DNA of 64,000 nt from Allodiplogaster sudhausi (lineage: Eukaryota > Nematoda > Chromadorea > Rhabditida > Diplogasteridae). The stretch is from positions 1,868,001 through 1,932,000 of the forward strand of contig CALZFC010000029.1 of NCBI GenBank assembly GCA_945643635.1, written 5' to 3'. The translations under genes were made by a program, and so were the position numbers. The stretch's first letter is position 1; every line of letters starts with the position of its first letter. The notes under the pieces are model-generated. The model did no database searches and was not told where the DNA came from. It saw only the letters and a program-made list of their open reading frames with translations. This document shows positions 11,262 to 24,300 of the stretch, in pieces.

Positions 11262-11545
11262 GAGACTTCCCCGGGATATGGTATTTTCCGGAAAAATTCG
11301 GAAGGGACCAACGAACGTCTGCCAATGATCCTTGGAACATCCCAGAAGATTATGGAAGGGACAAAGTTCTGCCACGGGGCATGACATTTTCCTGAATGTT
11401 CCGTAAGAGGCTCCCGGTCTGTTGAACATTCCAGAAGTTTCCGTAAAGGACTGGGATAGGCCCCGGGACTTTGAATATTGCAGAACATTCCGAAGGTTAA
11501 CAGCCAGTGAACCGCGCACGAAGCGTGCGCGAACCGGCTGGTAGT
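11262..11545 (-). mobile_element. Helitron-like repeat with HSE minisatellite, copy 2
   Basis: Read on the minus strand it begins CTACCAGCCGGTTCGCG, followed by a GC palindrome (GCGCACGCTTCGTGCGC) and then the same TTC/GAA-rich repeat as copy 1. It contains alternating GAA/TTC blocks, for example around 11425-11443 (GAA, TTC, GAA, TTC). It is shorter than copy 1. Confidence 0.55.
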
Positions 11546-11872
11546 CAATATATTACTGCAAACTTATTCACAATATTATCACCCAAGAAAAAGTGCATTT
11601 TTTTCCTAATGGCTCTCGGAACCAGACGAATGATCGTCAATTTTTTCCAATCCCCATATATCTCATTGCGTGGACCCTGAAAATAGCCGGGCCACAATCG
11701 AACAAGCCGAAAGGAACATGAATGGAAAATGAAAATTCGATTGAATTGTTATTCAGCGAAATAGGCACCCAATACGGACGATAGAGAACATTCCATCAAA
11801 ATGATTGGCACGATAAAGGCAGAGAAATGAAGGAGAGATAATGCTGGCCGTAGGGACTTCTTTATATAAAAG

Positions 11873-11880
11873 GGCTGGCT
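11873..11880 (+). promoter_or_regulatory. TATA box of the small secreted protein gene
   Basis: TATATAAA lies about 100 bp upstream of the ATG at 11982. Confidence 0.5.
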
Positions 11881-11981
11881 AGCCACCGTTCACAATCAGT
11901 GCATTCACATTTACTTGCCTTTTCAGGTTCTAAAATTTTGCTTTTCGTCCCAAGATATAATTTTTTTTTTTAAGAAACGAC

Positions 11982-12636
11982 ATGAATTTCGCGTGCCTTT
12001 CCCTCTCCATCGCCATATTCGCCATTGGATACGTATCGACGGTTTGCCTTTTTTTGACGATTAAGCTATGGTCTTATGGAATTATGGTATTTTGGTATTG
12101 TTACACTATCTAGTATCTATCGGAAGGTTTCCCATTTTTTTCGTTTTCACTAATCATAAGATATATCATAACCCAACAAAGGTCGAAATTCCACCATCCT
12201 GCGGCTCGTGCGGTTACCGTACCATGATAAACGAGTCGAGCCTCCCGGGCAGGGTGCGCTTTGCTGACTATGTGTGGAAGAAGGAGGATGGCTGCAGCAC
12301 TTTGCGGCTAACCTGCGGCAACGCGTACAGTCCGCCTCGAAACTTTTCTTTGACTGAGGTTGTGGTTTTCCTTATTTCATGCGTGTTAATTCTTATAATT
12401 CGCGATTGTTGCAACCAATTAATTTTCTAATCTACATACATTATACATTTTTTCTTAAAATTTTTCATTTATGCACTAATTCTTCTTCGCAGTTTAAAAA
12501 CGACGAAAAGAAAGTCGTGGGCACGGTAAAGGGCTCAGCGGGCGCTCCAGTTCGATTTAAGCTCGTGTGCAACGCCAACGGCAAGTATACCTACGAGGGT
12601 CGTGCAGTGATCTCTGCCTCCTGCAGATACGAATAG
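11982..12636 (+). CDS. Small secreted six-cysteine-type protein
   Basis: Three exons (11982-12041, 12182-12358, 12493-12636) give a 126-residue protein. A classic signal peptide (MNFACLSLSIAIFAIGYVST) fills exon 1. The mature part has a CGSC pair, then GCSTLRLTC, and further cysteines in FKLVC and SASC. This spacing resembles the small nematode extracellular C6/DUF281-type modules; the assignment is by pattern only. The N-terminal region of the degenerin at 32-33.6 kb has a similar CxxC ... CxLxC layout. All junctions are phase 0 and a TATA box precedes the gene. Its role is unknown; it is expected to be secreted. Confidence 0.8.
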
Positions 12637-12781
12637 TGTCAAGCAGGGCGGATTTGTCATCCTTAGTGTCATTGTGTCGAAATTATTCTCATTTCTACTA
12701 CATGTTGTAATTGGGTGGGGCTGATAAAGAGACTTTTCAGCGTTTCAATCTAGGAGATGTGTTTACATTTTCAACATACAG

Positions 12782-12958
12782 TCGAAGAAAGTCCGACATC
12801 CATGACGAATCTTTGAAGAACTACATTGTTGAAGCTATTCTGAAGACAAGACATCTTCAGAAGTAAGCATAAAACTACAACTTGGATCTGACATTTACGT
12901 TTAACGTTTTAGTAACTTGCCAGCATTAGCCATACCTGAAAAGTACTTCAGTAAATGA
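12782..12958 (+). CDS. Possible two-exon C-terminal fragment of an unknown protein
   Basis: Exons 12782-12862 and 12913-12958 join in phase, with CAG acceptor, GTAAGC donor and TTTTAG acceptor, and end in LPALAIPEKYFSK and a stop. No upstream exon or start was found. It resembles the fragment at 7600-7858. It could be a real gene tail or a relict. Confidence 0.3.
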
Positions 12959-13430
12959 TGCATAAAGGTGGGCGATTACAATTCACCATCGGTCCCGGTT
13001 CAGTCACATTTTGTCTCATTTCTTTCTTAACTTTGCAGAAAATCGCAATCTCTGAATATGAATTGTTAGAGCAAAAGATCAAATTCATGAAAAGATCACT
13101 GGCAAACTAGATTCATGTGAATAATAACTAGGAATTAAAAGCTCCGAGAATTAATTTTTTCATAATAAATTTCCCACGCACATCTGTCTCCATTCGGCTC
13201 CTTTGCTTGACTCAATTTTTTTTTGCCTCCTCCTCTCCGATGATTGTTAGACCTTTATAGTATGCAACAGGGTAGATATGTACTTGTAGCTTGTTAAATT
13301 CCCATTCTCTCAAAAAGAATGCAAGATTCGCATTTTTTTTCCTTCTCGGGCTGATCTTTTTCAACGTGGGAAAAAGATTCCTTTTTAAGCCGAGCCAAAA
13401 TCTCGCACAACCAGACGATATTCTACTGAA

Positions 13431-16400
13431 ATGAACAATTCGCTTTCGAACGACGACTCTGTCACTTCATGCCTACAAGGCTCATTTGGAATACCGTCGA
13501 ATGGCGAAAGGTCTGTGTTATATTGCTAAATTACTTTCATTATTAGATAATAAAAGGAATAAGATTGTGGCTTTAAATGAGCCAAAACTCCATTTTGACC
13601 AGTATATGTTTAATTTCTGAGACAAGCATTCAAATAAAGTTTCTGACATTTAGATAACAACAAAAAATAAATGTAATTAATACCGTATTTTCTCTATTAG
13701 TGCCCCTCCCTCTATTAGAACCCCCCCCCCCCTCTAATAGTGCTACCCTCTCGCGAGGGTATTGAAAAATAGTACCCCTCCCTCTAATAGAACCCCCCTC
13801 TAATAGTGCCCCCCCCCCTATTAGTCTTATACCTCGGTTCGATTTGTACCTCGAATGGATTCTGGAGTCTCTTCCAATGAAATAATTACAAATTCATTCA
13901 AAATTTACAGTAAAATTTATCTTCCGGTGATGATTCAATTGAAGAAGAGCTACAAATCTCTTTTGTTTGAAATAAATTGTTGTTTACAAAATTTTAACCA
14001 ATCACATTGAAAAATAGTACCCCTCCCTCTAATAGAATCCCCCCTCTAATAGTGCCCCCCTCTCGCAAGGGGATTAAAAAATAGTGCCCCCGGGGGCACT
14101 AATAGAGAAAATACGGTAATTAAAAAAAAATTCCAGACTAGCGGTTGTGCTCTTTGACATTTTACTGTCGTCGATCGCGCTCTTCCTCAACATATTACTG
14201 CTCTATCTCATCATGCAATGTGCACTATTCGAGCAGCGTATTCGCCGCCAAGTCTACAGTCTCATCTTCAGTAGCATATGTATGGATGGGTTTTCAGAGT
14301 ACTTACAATAATAGCTAACTGGTAACAAGCACCTTGCAACCAGTCGTATTCGATTCGATGCGCGAGTTCGATTCCGCAAAGGAGCAGCCGATCCTTGCAG
14401 TGTACAACTGCGAGGAGCTCTTCGTTTTCGTGCCAGTCTCTCTGATCTTACGCGGCGACATCCCCGACCGGTTGCTCATCGCCTTTTCAACGCCCGACAC
14501 GATATTCTACACGGTTCGAGAAGTAGAAATACAGTCAAAAATTAAATCTTTAAATGGCGCCTTTTTGGCCTGACACAATTGCAATACAGCATGTAATTAG
14601 AGAGACTTGACTAAGATCATGAAAATGAAAATAGATTAGGCTGAGTTTCGCGCTCCTTTAAATTCAATTGTTTTTTTTTCACTTAGACGAGATTCTCGCT
14701 TAATTATTACAGGCGAATCTCTACATTACGCTGGCCGTCAGCATCGATCGCATGCTAGTTGTCACATTTCCAAATGTTAGAAAAAGAGGAAGCGGAAGGG
14801 AATGAAAACATCAGGAAGAGACGTTTTCTTGTGTCGAATCACAACGTGCACATTTCGTTGAACATTGCGTCAATTTCACAAATATTTTCTTCTTCTTCTT
14901 CTCTTCTGTTATCACCTCCCTTATTTCTCACAACATTTCCACAATTTCTCGCCATTTTGTGCTCCTAACATCTCATTTCATGATTAATAATGCAACATAA
15001 AACCACACAAGAAATCCTGTCACTTTTTAAAATCCTATTGAGCGGAGATATGAAGCATGTGGTGGAATCATTTGCAACAATAGTAATTTTAAAAGCTAAG
15101 ATAGCAAAAAGATATGTAAAAGATAAATAGGTAAATAATTAGATTAATGATTAATTAATTAATGTATTTAGAGCGTTCCACCAAGCGTGAGCTGGCTGCT
15201 CGTGCTCTCGCCCTGGCTCGCCGCCATCTTCGTCACCCTGCACAGCACGATGCTCGGCTGCTACAAGCGAGTCAACGCATTTATGCTCCGTTACACCTTC
15301 TTCTGCTCGTAAGCGAGTCCGCTATGCCAAATTTGGATCTGCAATATCGATTGATTGAGAAACGTAATCATCAAATTTTTATTTTGACCTACACTATTGA
15401 ATAATTCATCGAAAATTTCTCACATTATGATCAATAGAGAAAAAATCCGCAATTTTTCCTCGATATTATCGAATTATTTAAAAAAAATCCACTTTAATAA
15501 TTGTCTACGTATCTTTTAGGACCAAATGTGCAGTGGCCAAATTGAAAGGAAGGATCATACAAGAAAATTTATCCATGAAAGTAGTGCATGAGAAAGTAAG
15601 ATTTTCACTTTTCTTCGAGAGCAGTGCAAAGGTCACTCTAGCGTCACCTTTGCAAAGGTATCAGTGTTGAACTTTCTTTAAACATAAATTGCCTACTTCT
15701 TTGAACACAAATCAAAGTTAAATACATATGCTCACGCTTTTTCTTAATGAATGGCGATTACCGAAAAAAAAACATGTGAGATTTAAAATGTACGTTGCTC
15801 TTCGGACTCTCGGCTATTTGCACGCAGCAGGTTTGTGCGAGCCTGCGAGACTACAGACGCGAGTGTGTAAGAACTCTCGGGATGAAATGCGGCAATTAAA
15901 ACGTGTATTTTTTTCTCGTGCAGCGATTGCTCAGCCTACGGCTGGCTGCTCTTCAACAACGGCTACGGCGTCGCCGTGCTCACGTTTGCCGCGTACGCTG
16001 TCATCTACGGCAGGATCGTCTGGAATCGCCACGTGTTCAGAGTGACCGGCGCGAGAAGAGTGCCTGCGATTGATGTGAAATTTGTAAGCCGCTCTATTTT
16101 CTATTTATTCGTTTAGGTAGTTTTTTTTATCGAACGTGGAAACAAGGTAACAGCAGAAATATAGAATTGATTATAAAGGTTACAAAATAACAAGGAAATA
16201 GTAAAGATGGATATGGGGGAATTATTCTTTGATCTAAAAATTTCAAGCTGCTCGATTTATGAACAACCTTCATTGGAAATATTTTTTTTATTGTGAATGC
16301 ACAGAAGAATACTCCAACCATATAAGACAGTGTGAATTAAAAAGTTTGGTTTTTTTCTGCAATTTTCGAATAAGCTGTTATTTTTGGCACGGAATTAGAA

Positions 16401-17829
16401 TATTCCACTGTCTATTTAGAATATTCCACTGTTTGCCATTATTGACGATCGTTAAAATTGCCAGATCAGCGTTTTGACATTTTTTACGATTGTCAAAAAT
16501 GGCAAGAAGTGGAATATTCTAATTCCGTGCCAAAAATAACAGCTTATTCGAAAATTGCAGAAAAAAACCAAACTTTTTAATTCACACTGTCTTATATGTA
16601 TGTATATCGCTTCGAAACTACGGCTGTCTAGAAAGAACAGAAAATAAGCGATAATATTGTTTATGTTTTGAGGAAATCTTCCATATTTTTGATCTTTAAA
16701 TACTTTTAGTTAAATATCTTACAATTTGTTTAAATAGACAGTTCTAAAAGTTTTTTGTTTGCTTAAAGATCGCTCAATTTGCACTCGTCTCGCTGGCGCT
16801 AGCGATCGACTCGATCTTCTTCTACGTTTCCGTCAGCTACATCTCAGATGTCATAACGACCTCGCTCCTCATCAAGCTCTCCGGATCGCTTGGTGTCTGC
16901 GCGACGCCAGTGACAATGCTCGCTTTTCAGAAGAGGGTGATTATTTTCGGCTCTTTTCAATATTACTTTCTTAAAAATTGTTTTATTTACTTTCTACTTT
17001 TGTGTTCTTGAAGAAGCCAAAACACGCACTTGAATTCGCTACTTTTTGCATGACAGACGGCGAGAGAATATGTAATCTAGAGAAACGCACCTACAATTGT
17101 CGGAAAAGTTGAGGTAGATACAGCTGAGTTTCATGCGCCTTTAAAATCTGAAACACTTACGGCACACTTCTTCCTCCTCAATTACCGTTGTTGTTCCTAT
17201 GTTATGGACAACGAATTAGATGTTAGGATTATTTTCCTTCGTGTGTAGAATATTCGAATATTTGATATTTTGAATATTGAATAATCAAATTTTTGATATT
17301 CGAATATTCGATATTTTGAATATTGAATAATCAAATTTTTGATATTCGAATATTCGATATCCGATATTTGAATATTCGGGATTCGATCTTTCGATATTCG
17401 AATATTCCACATTCTTATATTCGACATTCGAATTTTCGACATTAGAATATTCGAATGTCGAATAATCAATGTTTGAATGCCCGATAGCAGAGCAAGAGCA
17501 CGATGAAAGAAATTTATTAGAATTTTTCTAACGGAGTTCTTCAAAATCTTTTCTAATTCCCTTCTCAAAAACAGTTTTTCTTGTCTTGCAGTTTTCAATA
17601 ATCTCAATTTTTTTAAATTTTCTGTAGCGTTATTCTTTCGCTATCTTTTCAATATATTGTAAAGAATCACAACTTCAATGAAAAGCACTTCATTAGGGTT
17701 ACCAAATTAATTTTTCTATACTAGCTACGAAAACATGTTCTTCGTCGATTCGGAAGACGACGGAATACACGCACCAACACGATTCCAGCCATTACCCTGA
17801 CTCAAGTTCACTCACGCGTTATTGTCTAG
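13431..17829 (+). CDS. Rhodopsin-like 7TM receptor (nematode chemoreceptor-like)
   Basis: Eight exons join in phase: 13431-13510, 14137-14279, 14344-14513, 14713-14775, 15172-15308, 15924-16083, 16769-16936 and 17725-17829, giving 341 residues. The short N-terminus is MNNSLSNDDS with one sequon (NNS). TM1 follows in exon 2. Exon 4 holds the end of TM3 with the DRY-like SIDRML. Exon 5 encodes TM4 (SWLLVLSPWLAAIFVTL), exon 6 TM5, and exon 7 TM6-TM7. The tail is Arg-rich (LRRFGRRRNTRTNT). Length and exon-per-helix layout fit nematode serpentine receptors; the subfamily was not identified. Intron 1 holds a C-rich inverted-repeat element and intron 6 (16084-16768) a fold-back MITE. A relict copy of exon 2 lies at 7384. 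Confidence 0.82.
13681..14118. mobile_element. C-rich inverted-repeat MITE in receptor intron 1
   Basis: The termini are TACCGTATTTTCTC and its reverse complement. Long C-runs (CCCCCCCCCC near 13730) and repeats of CTCTAATAGTGCCCCCC follow. It is a non-autonomous element of roughly 440 bp flanked by TA-rich DNA. Confidence 0.8.
16321..16596. mobile_element. Fold-back MITE E in receptor intron 6
   Basis: The termini TATAAGACAGTGTGAATTAA and its complement enclose near-perfect arms that meet around 16460. A partial relative is at 28536-28703. Confidence 0.85.
17245..17462. repeat. AT-rich tandem repeat built on TTCGAATATT
   Basis: A unit of about 55 bp (GAATATTCGATATTTTGAAT core) is repeated and then decays into shorter TTCGAATATTC motifs. 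It lies in the last intron of the receptor. Confidence 0.8.
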
Positions 17830-18321
17830 TGCAACAGTATTTATGTATTTTTTGGAACCGCCCATCGTTGTTCTATATTCACACTTTTTCAGAGCTGTAG
17901 TAGTAATTAGGGTGTTTTTATGTTCAAGAATCCTTTGGTATTGATAGATCTTATCTCTTTTTTTGCTACTTTACTAGTGAAAATCAAAATTTAAGATAAA
18001 GGGTGCGAGTTGTTATCAGTTCAGCCTCGTGATTCCATTACATTAGACATCTTTTTGTTCACATATTATGGCAGTTTCATCTATTCAAATGATGTGAAGT
18101 ACAAATAAATATTTGCATTTTTGGGCAGATTTAATCAAAAATAAATATCTTGCCAACATTAGAGAAGTATTCTTTTAAAATTGATGAAAAGACATTTTTA
18201 TGTTGATATTAGGGGAAGACCGAACTAGTAAATGTAAATGCTTATATACAATGAGTAAGATGTAGAAAAATATATAGATAGATAAATTAATAAAAGAATA
18301 AATTTGAAGAAGAAAAATCGG
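17830..18321. other. Intergenic between convergent genes
   Basis: AT-rich 3' flanks of the receptor (+) and the degenerin (-). No exon was seen. Confidence 0.6.
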
Positions 18322-21300
18322 CTAGAGAGTAGTCGGCGAGAGCCACCGACGACAGAGGATCATGAGAAGGAAGGCCACTTCGACGGGGACGAGGAGCGAG
18401 AAGCCGAGGACGAGGCCGCCCTGCGTGCCGAGCTGGATGAGGAAGCGAGAGAGCTGAATTGAGAGATAGAAGGAGGAGAGACATAGCGAGAGACAGAAGG
18501 AGGGAGTGAAAGAGCTGAAATGACGGAGAGAGATAGAGAGTGAGATATAGAGAGAGAGAGTGAAGTAAAGAGAACGAGTGAAAGAGTTTGGGCGAAAGAT
18601 AGGTAGAAGAAGAGGGAATTTGGAACAGCCGCCGCAGAAGACGCAAACAAATATCACTAACGGACATTGTCGGCACTTCAACGTTGATTTCAATTTCAGG
18701 CGAAGCGAGCGACACAAAGACGTCGGCCTAAAGATGAGATGAAAATATCGTTATAAAGAGCGTGAATTCAAAAGATATTTTTCACTTGCCTCAAAGAAGC
18801 CAAAAACTCACATTTTAATTCGCGCCTTTTTGCCTAACACAAAGGCGAGCGAGCGTGTGTGATTTAAAGAAACTAGAATAGTCAGCAAATACATGTAGAT
18901 TAATATTGAGTTTTGTACTCTGTACTCACCGAGTACGACATTGGCCCCGTGCAGTTCTCGCCACGGCAGTGCATTGCCTGAAAAGAGTTGCCGATTATAT
19001 TTCTTCCTCACAAAATGAGTATTCGTCATATGACTGTAAATAATCTGGTTAGTATTACAAATGCATAATATGCTCCTTAAAAATATTGAAACTTTTCCTG
19101 ATCAATCACATGGAAGTGGGCGATATGAGGGCACCGGCGGAAAACACATACATAAATTAGTTACAAAAAATATCGTAAATTTTGTGCATCAATGAAAATA
19201 AAAGCTGACCGATCTCGCAAAGGTGGTGCGTGACCACGAGAAGGCGTACTCGACTGTGTCGCACGGCGGCGGGCAGCGACACTCGCGCCAGCGCGTAACG
19301 TCACCGCGACGCAGCATCAGACGATCGATGCATGGCACTAGACAAGGAGAGGAAAAATCTCGGCGAAAGTGAACTTATCGCCTAGAAGAGAGGCCCAGGT
19401 GACTATGACGTTCGATTTGGAAGTGTTGTGTATCTCCAGATACGGAGAGAGATCTTGTGCGAGTGGGTAGCCAAGGCGAGAAGCGGAGAGAGGTTTATTG
19501 ATGAGAGAGAAAGGAAGGCCGACCGCTTACAAGAGAGAGGAGAGAACCAAGTGAGGTGAGCTCGCTGGCTAACGCATATATAATGGCGAGACTCACGTAA
19601 GCAATTATGCTAAATAGACAATGACACGTGGACCAATAGGAAGATTCCACGTAGACATAACAATAAACTACAACGATTAAAGATGAACTCACAGAGTTCA
19701 TATTCTAATGTACATAATACATACGTGTAGATTTACTATCTACTCAACACCTCCCCACTAAGATTGAAAACTTACAATCTTTCAAAACATCAACGGGAAC
19801 AAAACAAAATTAGAGCTAATTGTAGCTCTTCTTAGAGGAGTCACGGTTCAATCGCTTCGGCGGTTGTCGTTGACGCTGAGGACGCGACTGGACTGCGGGA
19901 ACGACTGCTTGGCTTGAACTGGATGACGTCGCGGAAGTCGTTGGAGGGCTCGTCTGTTGCTGGGCCACGTGAGGTGTCGACGCGGCCGTAGAACTTGAGT
20001 GCTGTTGTGCCGATGACGCCACGCTTGAGTTACTCGACCTTGCCGTCCCGCTCGTGCTGCCCGAACCGCTTGCCGGTGTTGCTGAGATCCTCGACCCGCT
20101 CACATTCTGATCAGTTGCTCTCGGCTGACCCAGATCACTTGGCATCATGCCATTCCTTCCATTTCCAGCAGACAACATGGTGGCAGAAAAAGTGTCCATC
20201 AACACAGACAACGGCAGATTCGTGCAATCTGCATCTGATGTGACATCTCCGTGGTACAACACCAACTGATTTGCGTGTGCCTTAATGATCCGACCACTTT
20301 CCAACTTCACTGAATAGGCAACTCGGCCTTTCTTACTCAGAATTTGGCCACAAATCCACTTCTTGGAAACAGTCGGAATGCTTGTCTTGTATCGAACCAG
20401 GTCACCGACTGAAAAATGTCGCGCCTTCGTGCCATGGTGCCGATCGAACTGCTTCTTCATCGGTTCATCAATCTTCCCAGATGGCACCGACGGCTTCAAC
20501 AGATCAATTCGAGACCTCATTTTCCTTCCCAGGAAAAGTTCTGCTGGACTTTTCCCGCCGATCTGGACATTCGGATTCCTTCGGAAATGGAACAGAAACG
20601 CGTTCTGCATTCTCGGCAGTTCTCCTTTCATTTTCAAGAGACTCCGCTTGAGAGTGTCTACGAATCTTTCCGCTTGACCATTTGATTGTGGGTGATACGG
20701 AGGACTTGTCACATGTCTGATGCCATTCCGCCGACAGTACTCTTGGAAAACTTCGGAAGTGAACTGTGTTCCGTTATCAGTCACCACCACATCTGGCAAA
20801 CCAAACTGAGCCACACGTTTCTCGAAAGCGTTTACTGTCACGGAGGCAGTAATTCTGCTCGTCATCTCGATCTCTGGCCATTTCGAGTGTGCGTCAACTA
20901 TCACCAGGTAGTATTCGCCATCCACTGGACCTGCACAGTCCATATGCACTCGTTGACACGGTCTCTGGGTGCGCGACCAAGGCTGCAAAGGCACTTTGGT
21001 TGGACTCTTTGCTGCACTTGCACAACGGTCACAACGTTTCACCGTCTTCTCGATATCGTCGTCAATTCTCGGCCAATAACACACACTTCGGGCGAGTTCC
21101 TTCATTCGAACAATGCCCGGATGTCCAGCATGAAGTTCCTTCAGAACCGCTTCCTTCAACACTGTTGGTATCACCACTCGTTCTCCAGAGAGAAGGCAAC
21201 CGTCTACCACTGACAAAGTCTCACGACGGTTGTGAAACTGTAACAGTTCACTCGGCACCTTCTTCTTCTCTGGCCAATCGCCCCGATCGGATGACTTTTT

Positions 21301-24300
21301 GCAACAGCTTGTCCTTCGATGTTTCCTTCTTCACATCATTTGCTGTCAAAGGCAGCGCTCTGATACTGCTTCTCAAAGTCTCGGTTACATCTTCGTCGAC
21401 TTGAATGCTCGCAATGACCACGTCCTCATCGTCAGACGGACAATCTGCGATCAATCGAGATAGCACATCGGCATATGCAAAGCTGTCCGTGCGGATATAC
21501 TCGGGTGTGAAGTCGTAACCAATCAGCATCGTTGCCCACCGTTGCAATCTGTTCGCAGTATAAACTGGAATTCCTTTCTTGGAGCCGAAGATGGCCAGCA
21601 AGGGGCGATGGTCAGTTTGCAGGACAAACTTCCGACCATAGATATACCGATGAAACTTCTTCACCGCGTAAATCAACGCCAGTCCTTCCTTGTCAATCTG
21701 ACCATAGTTCTTCTCAGCTGGTTTCAAAGTTCTGGACGCATGAGCTATTGGCTCCAAGGTCCCATTCGACAACCTGTGCATGAGGACTGCTCCAATTCCA
21801 TAACTGCTCGCATCGGCAGCGACCACCAACGGTTTCTTCGGATCGTAGTGGACCAGTGACAACTTTGACGTCAGTGCTGCTCGAATCTGATTAAACTTCT
21901 TCTGGCACTCGTCCGTCCACTTCCACTTAGCATCCTTCCTCAGCAATGCATCTAACGGTGCTCTCAACACGTGCATTCCATCGATGAACGGTGCATAATA
22001 GTTCACCATTCCGAGAAAAGACTGTAGTGACTGTACGTCCACTTACTGAGGCATGTGCGTGATAGCTTCCACCTTCTTCGGATTCAACCTTCTTCCGTGC
22101 TTGTCAATGATAAAGCCGAGATACTTGATCTCTTCGGCTCCGAACTTGCACTTCTCAAGCTTCAGCTTGAAACCGAATTCTCGGATTCGCGACATGGTTC
22201 GCTCCAGATTCACGTCATGTTCCTCCTTCGTGCAACCCATCACAATCACGTCATCCAGATAGGAGACTACCCCTGGCAATCCTTCCAGCATCACATCCAT
22301 CACTTCCTGGAAGATTCCTAGAGCTGATTTCACTCCAAACGGTAATCTCTGGTATTGGTAGTGTCCTTTGTGTGTGCTGATGCAGAGCAATTCCTTTGAG
22401 CTCTCTTCCATCTCAATCTGAAGATACGCATCAGCCAAGTCAATCTGGCTGAAGAACTTGCCACCATTCAGACTTGCGAAGATCAATTCCGGAGATGGCA
22501 ACGGATGAGTGTGCAACTCTAGCGCATCGTTCAGACCTGTCGCGAAATCTGCGCACAGTCTGATGCTTCCGTTTGCCTTTGCCACCGCGAGTATCGGTGC
22601 TGCCCATCTGGCAGTGTCCACCTTCTTGATCACTCCGAGGCTCTCCAGTCTGTCCAGCTCAGCTTCCACCTTTGGAATGCTGGCAATTGGCACTGGCCTC
22701 TTGTTGCGGAACACTGGCCTCGCGCCTTCACTCAGCTGCAAGGCTGCCTTTATCTTCGTGCATCTTCCGAGCCCTTCTAAACACACTTCTGGGAAATCCT
22801 TTTCCACCCATTCTTTGTATTCACTCGGCGTGCTGCATCCTTGAGTAATCTGATTGATTGACTGTTCGGAATTCTCAGTTACCAACTTGAATCTCAGCTT
22901 GTCAAAGAAATCCAATCCGAGGAGCATCAAGGGATTCTCGGTCACGTAGACCGTTCCATGCACCGACCGACTCTCGTAGCGGATTTCCGTTTCAAAGCAT
23001 CCAATGAGAGGGACCGCCTGTCCACAAGCACTGACCGGCTTGCAATCCGCTTCCCTGCACCTTGGTGAGCCCATCTGCTCCCATGTGCTCTTCGAGATCA
23101 GTGTTATGCTCGCACCGGTGTCCACTTGCATCGTGGTCTTTACACCTCCAATCAGCAGATCTACCTTGATCGATTTGCTCTGCACTGTGTTGACACAGAT
23201 CGTGTTCAACCTTTCCTTCTGCTTCTTACTGTGCTTCTGAGAGGACTTGTTCTGTGTGTTCTTCACTCGACAGACCTTGCTGATGTGACCAATCTTCCCA
23301 CACGAATGACACTTCTCCTCCTTGAATCTGCAGTTCTCCTGTGCATGTCCACCACCGCAACGGAAACAAGGCTTTTCCTCCTTGAACCTGCAGTCTTTCT
23401 GTGAGTGTGCACCATCGCCACGGAAATCTGCTCTCTGCTTGGTATTCTTCTGATGCTTCCCCACAAAGTGAACCATAGCACCTTTGCCTTGAGCCTGCAC
23501 TGCACTGCTCTCATTCTTCAAAATCGCGATCCGATCGCATTCTTGTATCAACTCTTCCATGGTCACCGCCGCATTCTTCTTCAATTGAGCCAGTAAGTGG
23601 AATGCCGTGTCCGCGTGGCGTGGTGTGTCAATCGCCGCCATGAAGAACATCGTCTTCAGTTGGTCATTAGACAGTTCTGCCATCTTGGCCTCTTCGACTG
23701 CCTTGTTCACTTCTGCTGATAGGACTCTGAAGTCATTGATTGATTCGGGTCGTGCTCATTCTCAGATTCAACAAGTACAGTCGCTTCTCGAAATCTGTCT
23801 TGTAATCGCCAAACAACTTCGTCAACTTCTCGACTGTCTCTGCGAGAGTGAAATCTGACACCTTCTTGGGTGCGATTGAGTTCCGGTACTGAACATCGAC
23901 CTTGACACTGAGTTTCCTCATCAGCATGAGCACCTTCTGCACCTCCGAGATGTGAGCCGCCTCCTTCTCAAAGACATCCTCGTACTTATCGTACCACGCA
24001 TTTAATGTACAACCTTCCTCTGGCTCGTACTCAAAGACCTGGATCGTCTTTTCAAGAGCATCGATTGAGGGCCCGGCCCTTGCTCCGTCACTTTGTCTCT
24101 GCAACTGAGCAGTTCCATTCTCGGCTGCATCTAGTCTCTCCAGCAGTTTCTCAACTGTCTTTGCATGCTGTTCAGCTGCCTTTGCATTCTGTTCCTGCAT
24201 CTCCTTCATCAAGGCTTGCTGAGCTTCCAAAGCAGTAGCACTTTGCTCTTGTTGCATTTTCAGAGCTTGCAAGAATGCTTCCATCTCGGCCATTGTTTGG

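Noticed and set aside
20686..21404. Plus-strand readings opposite integrase and RNase H
   Set aside because: Shadows of the minus-strand pol frames.
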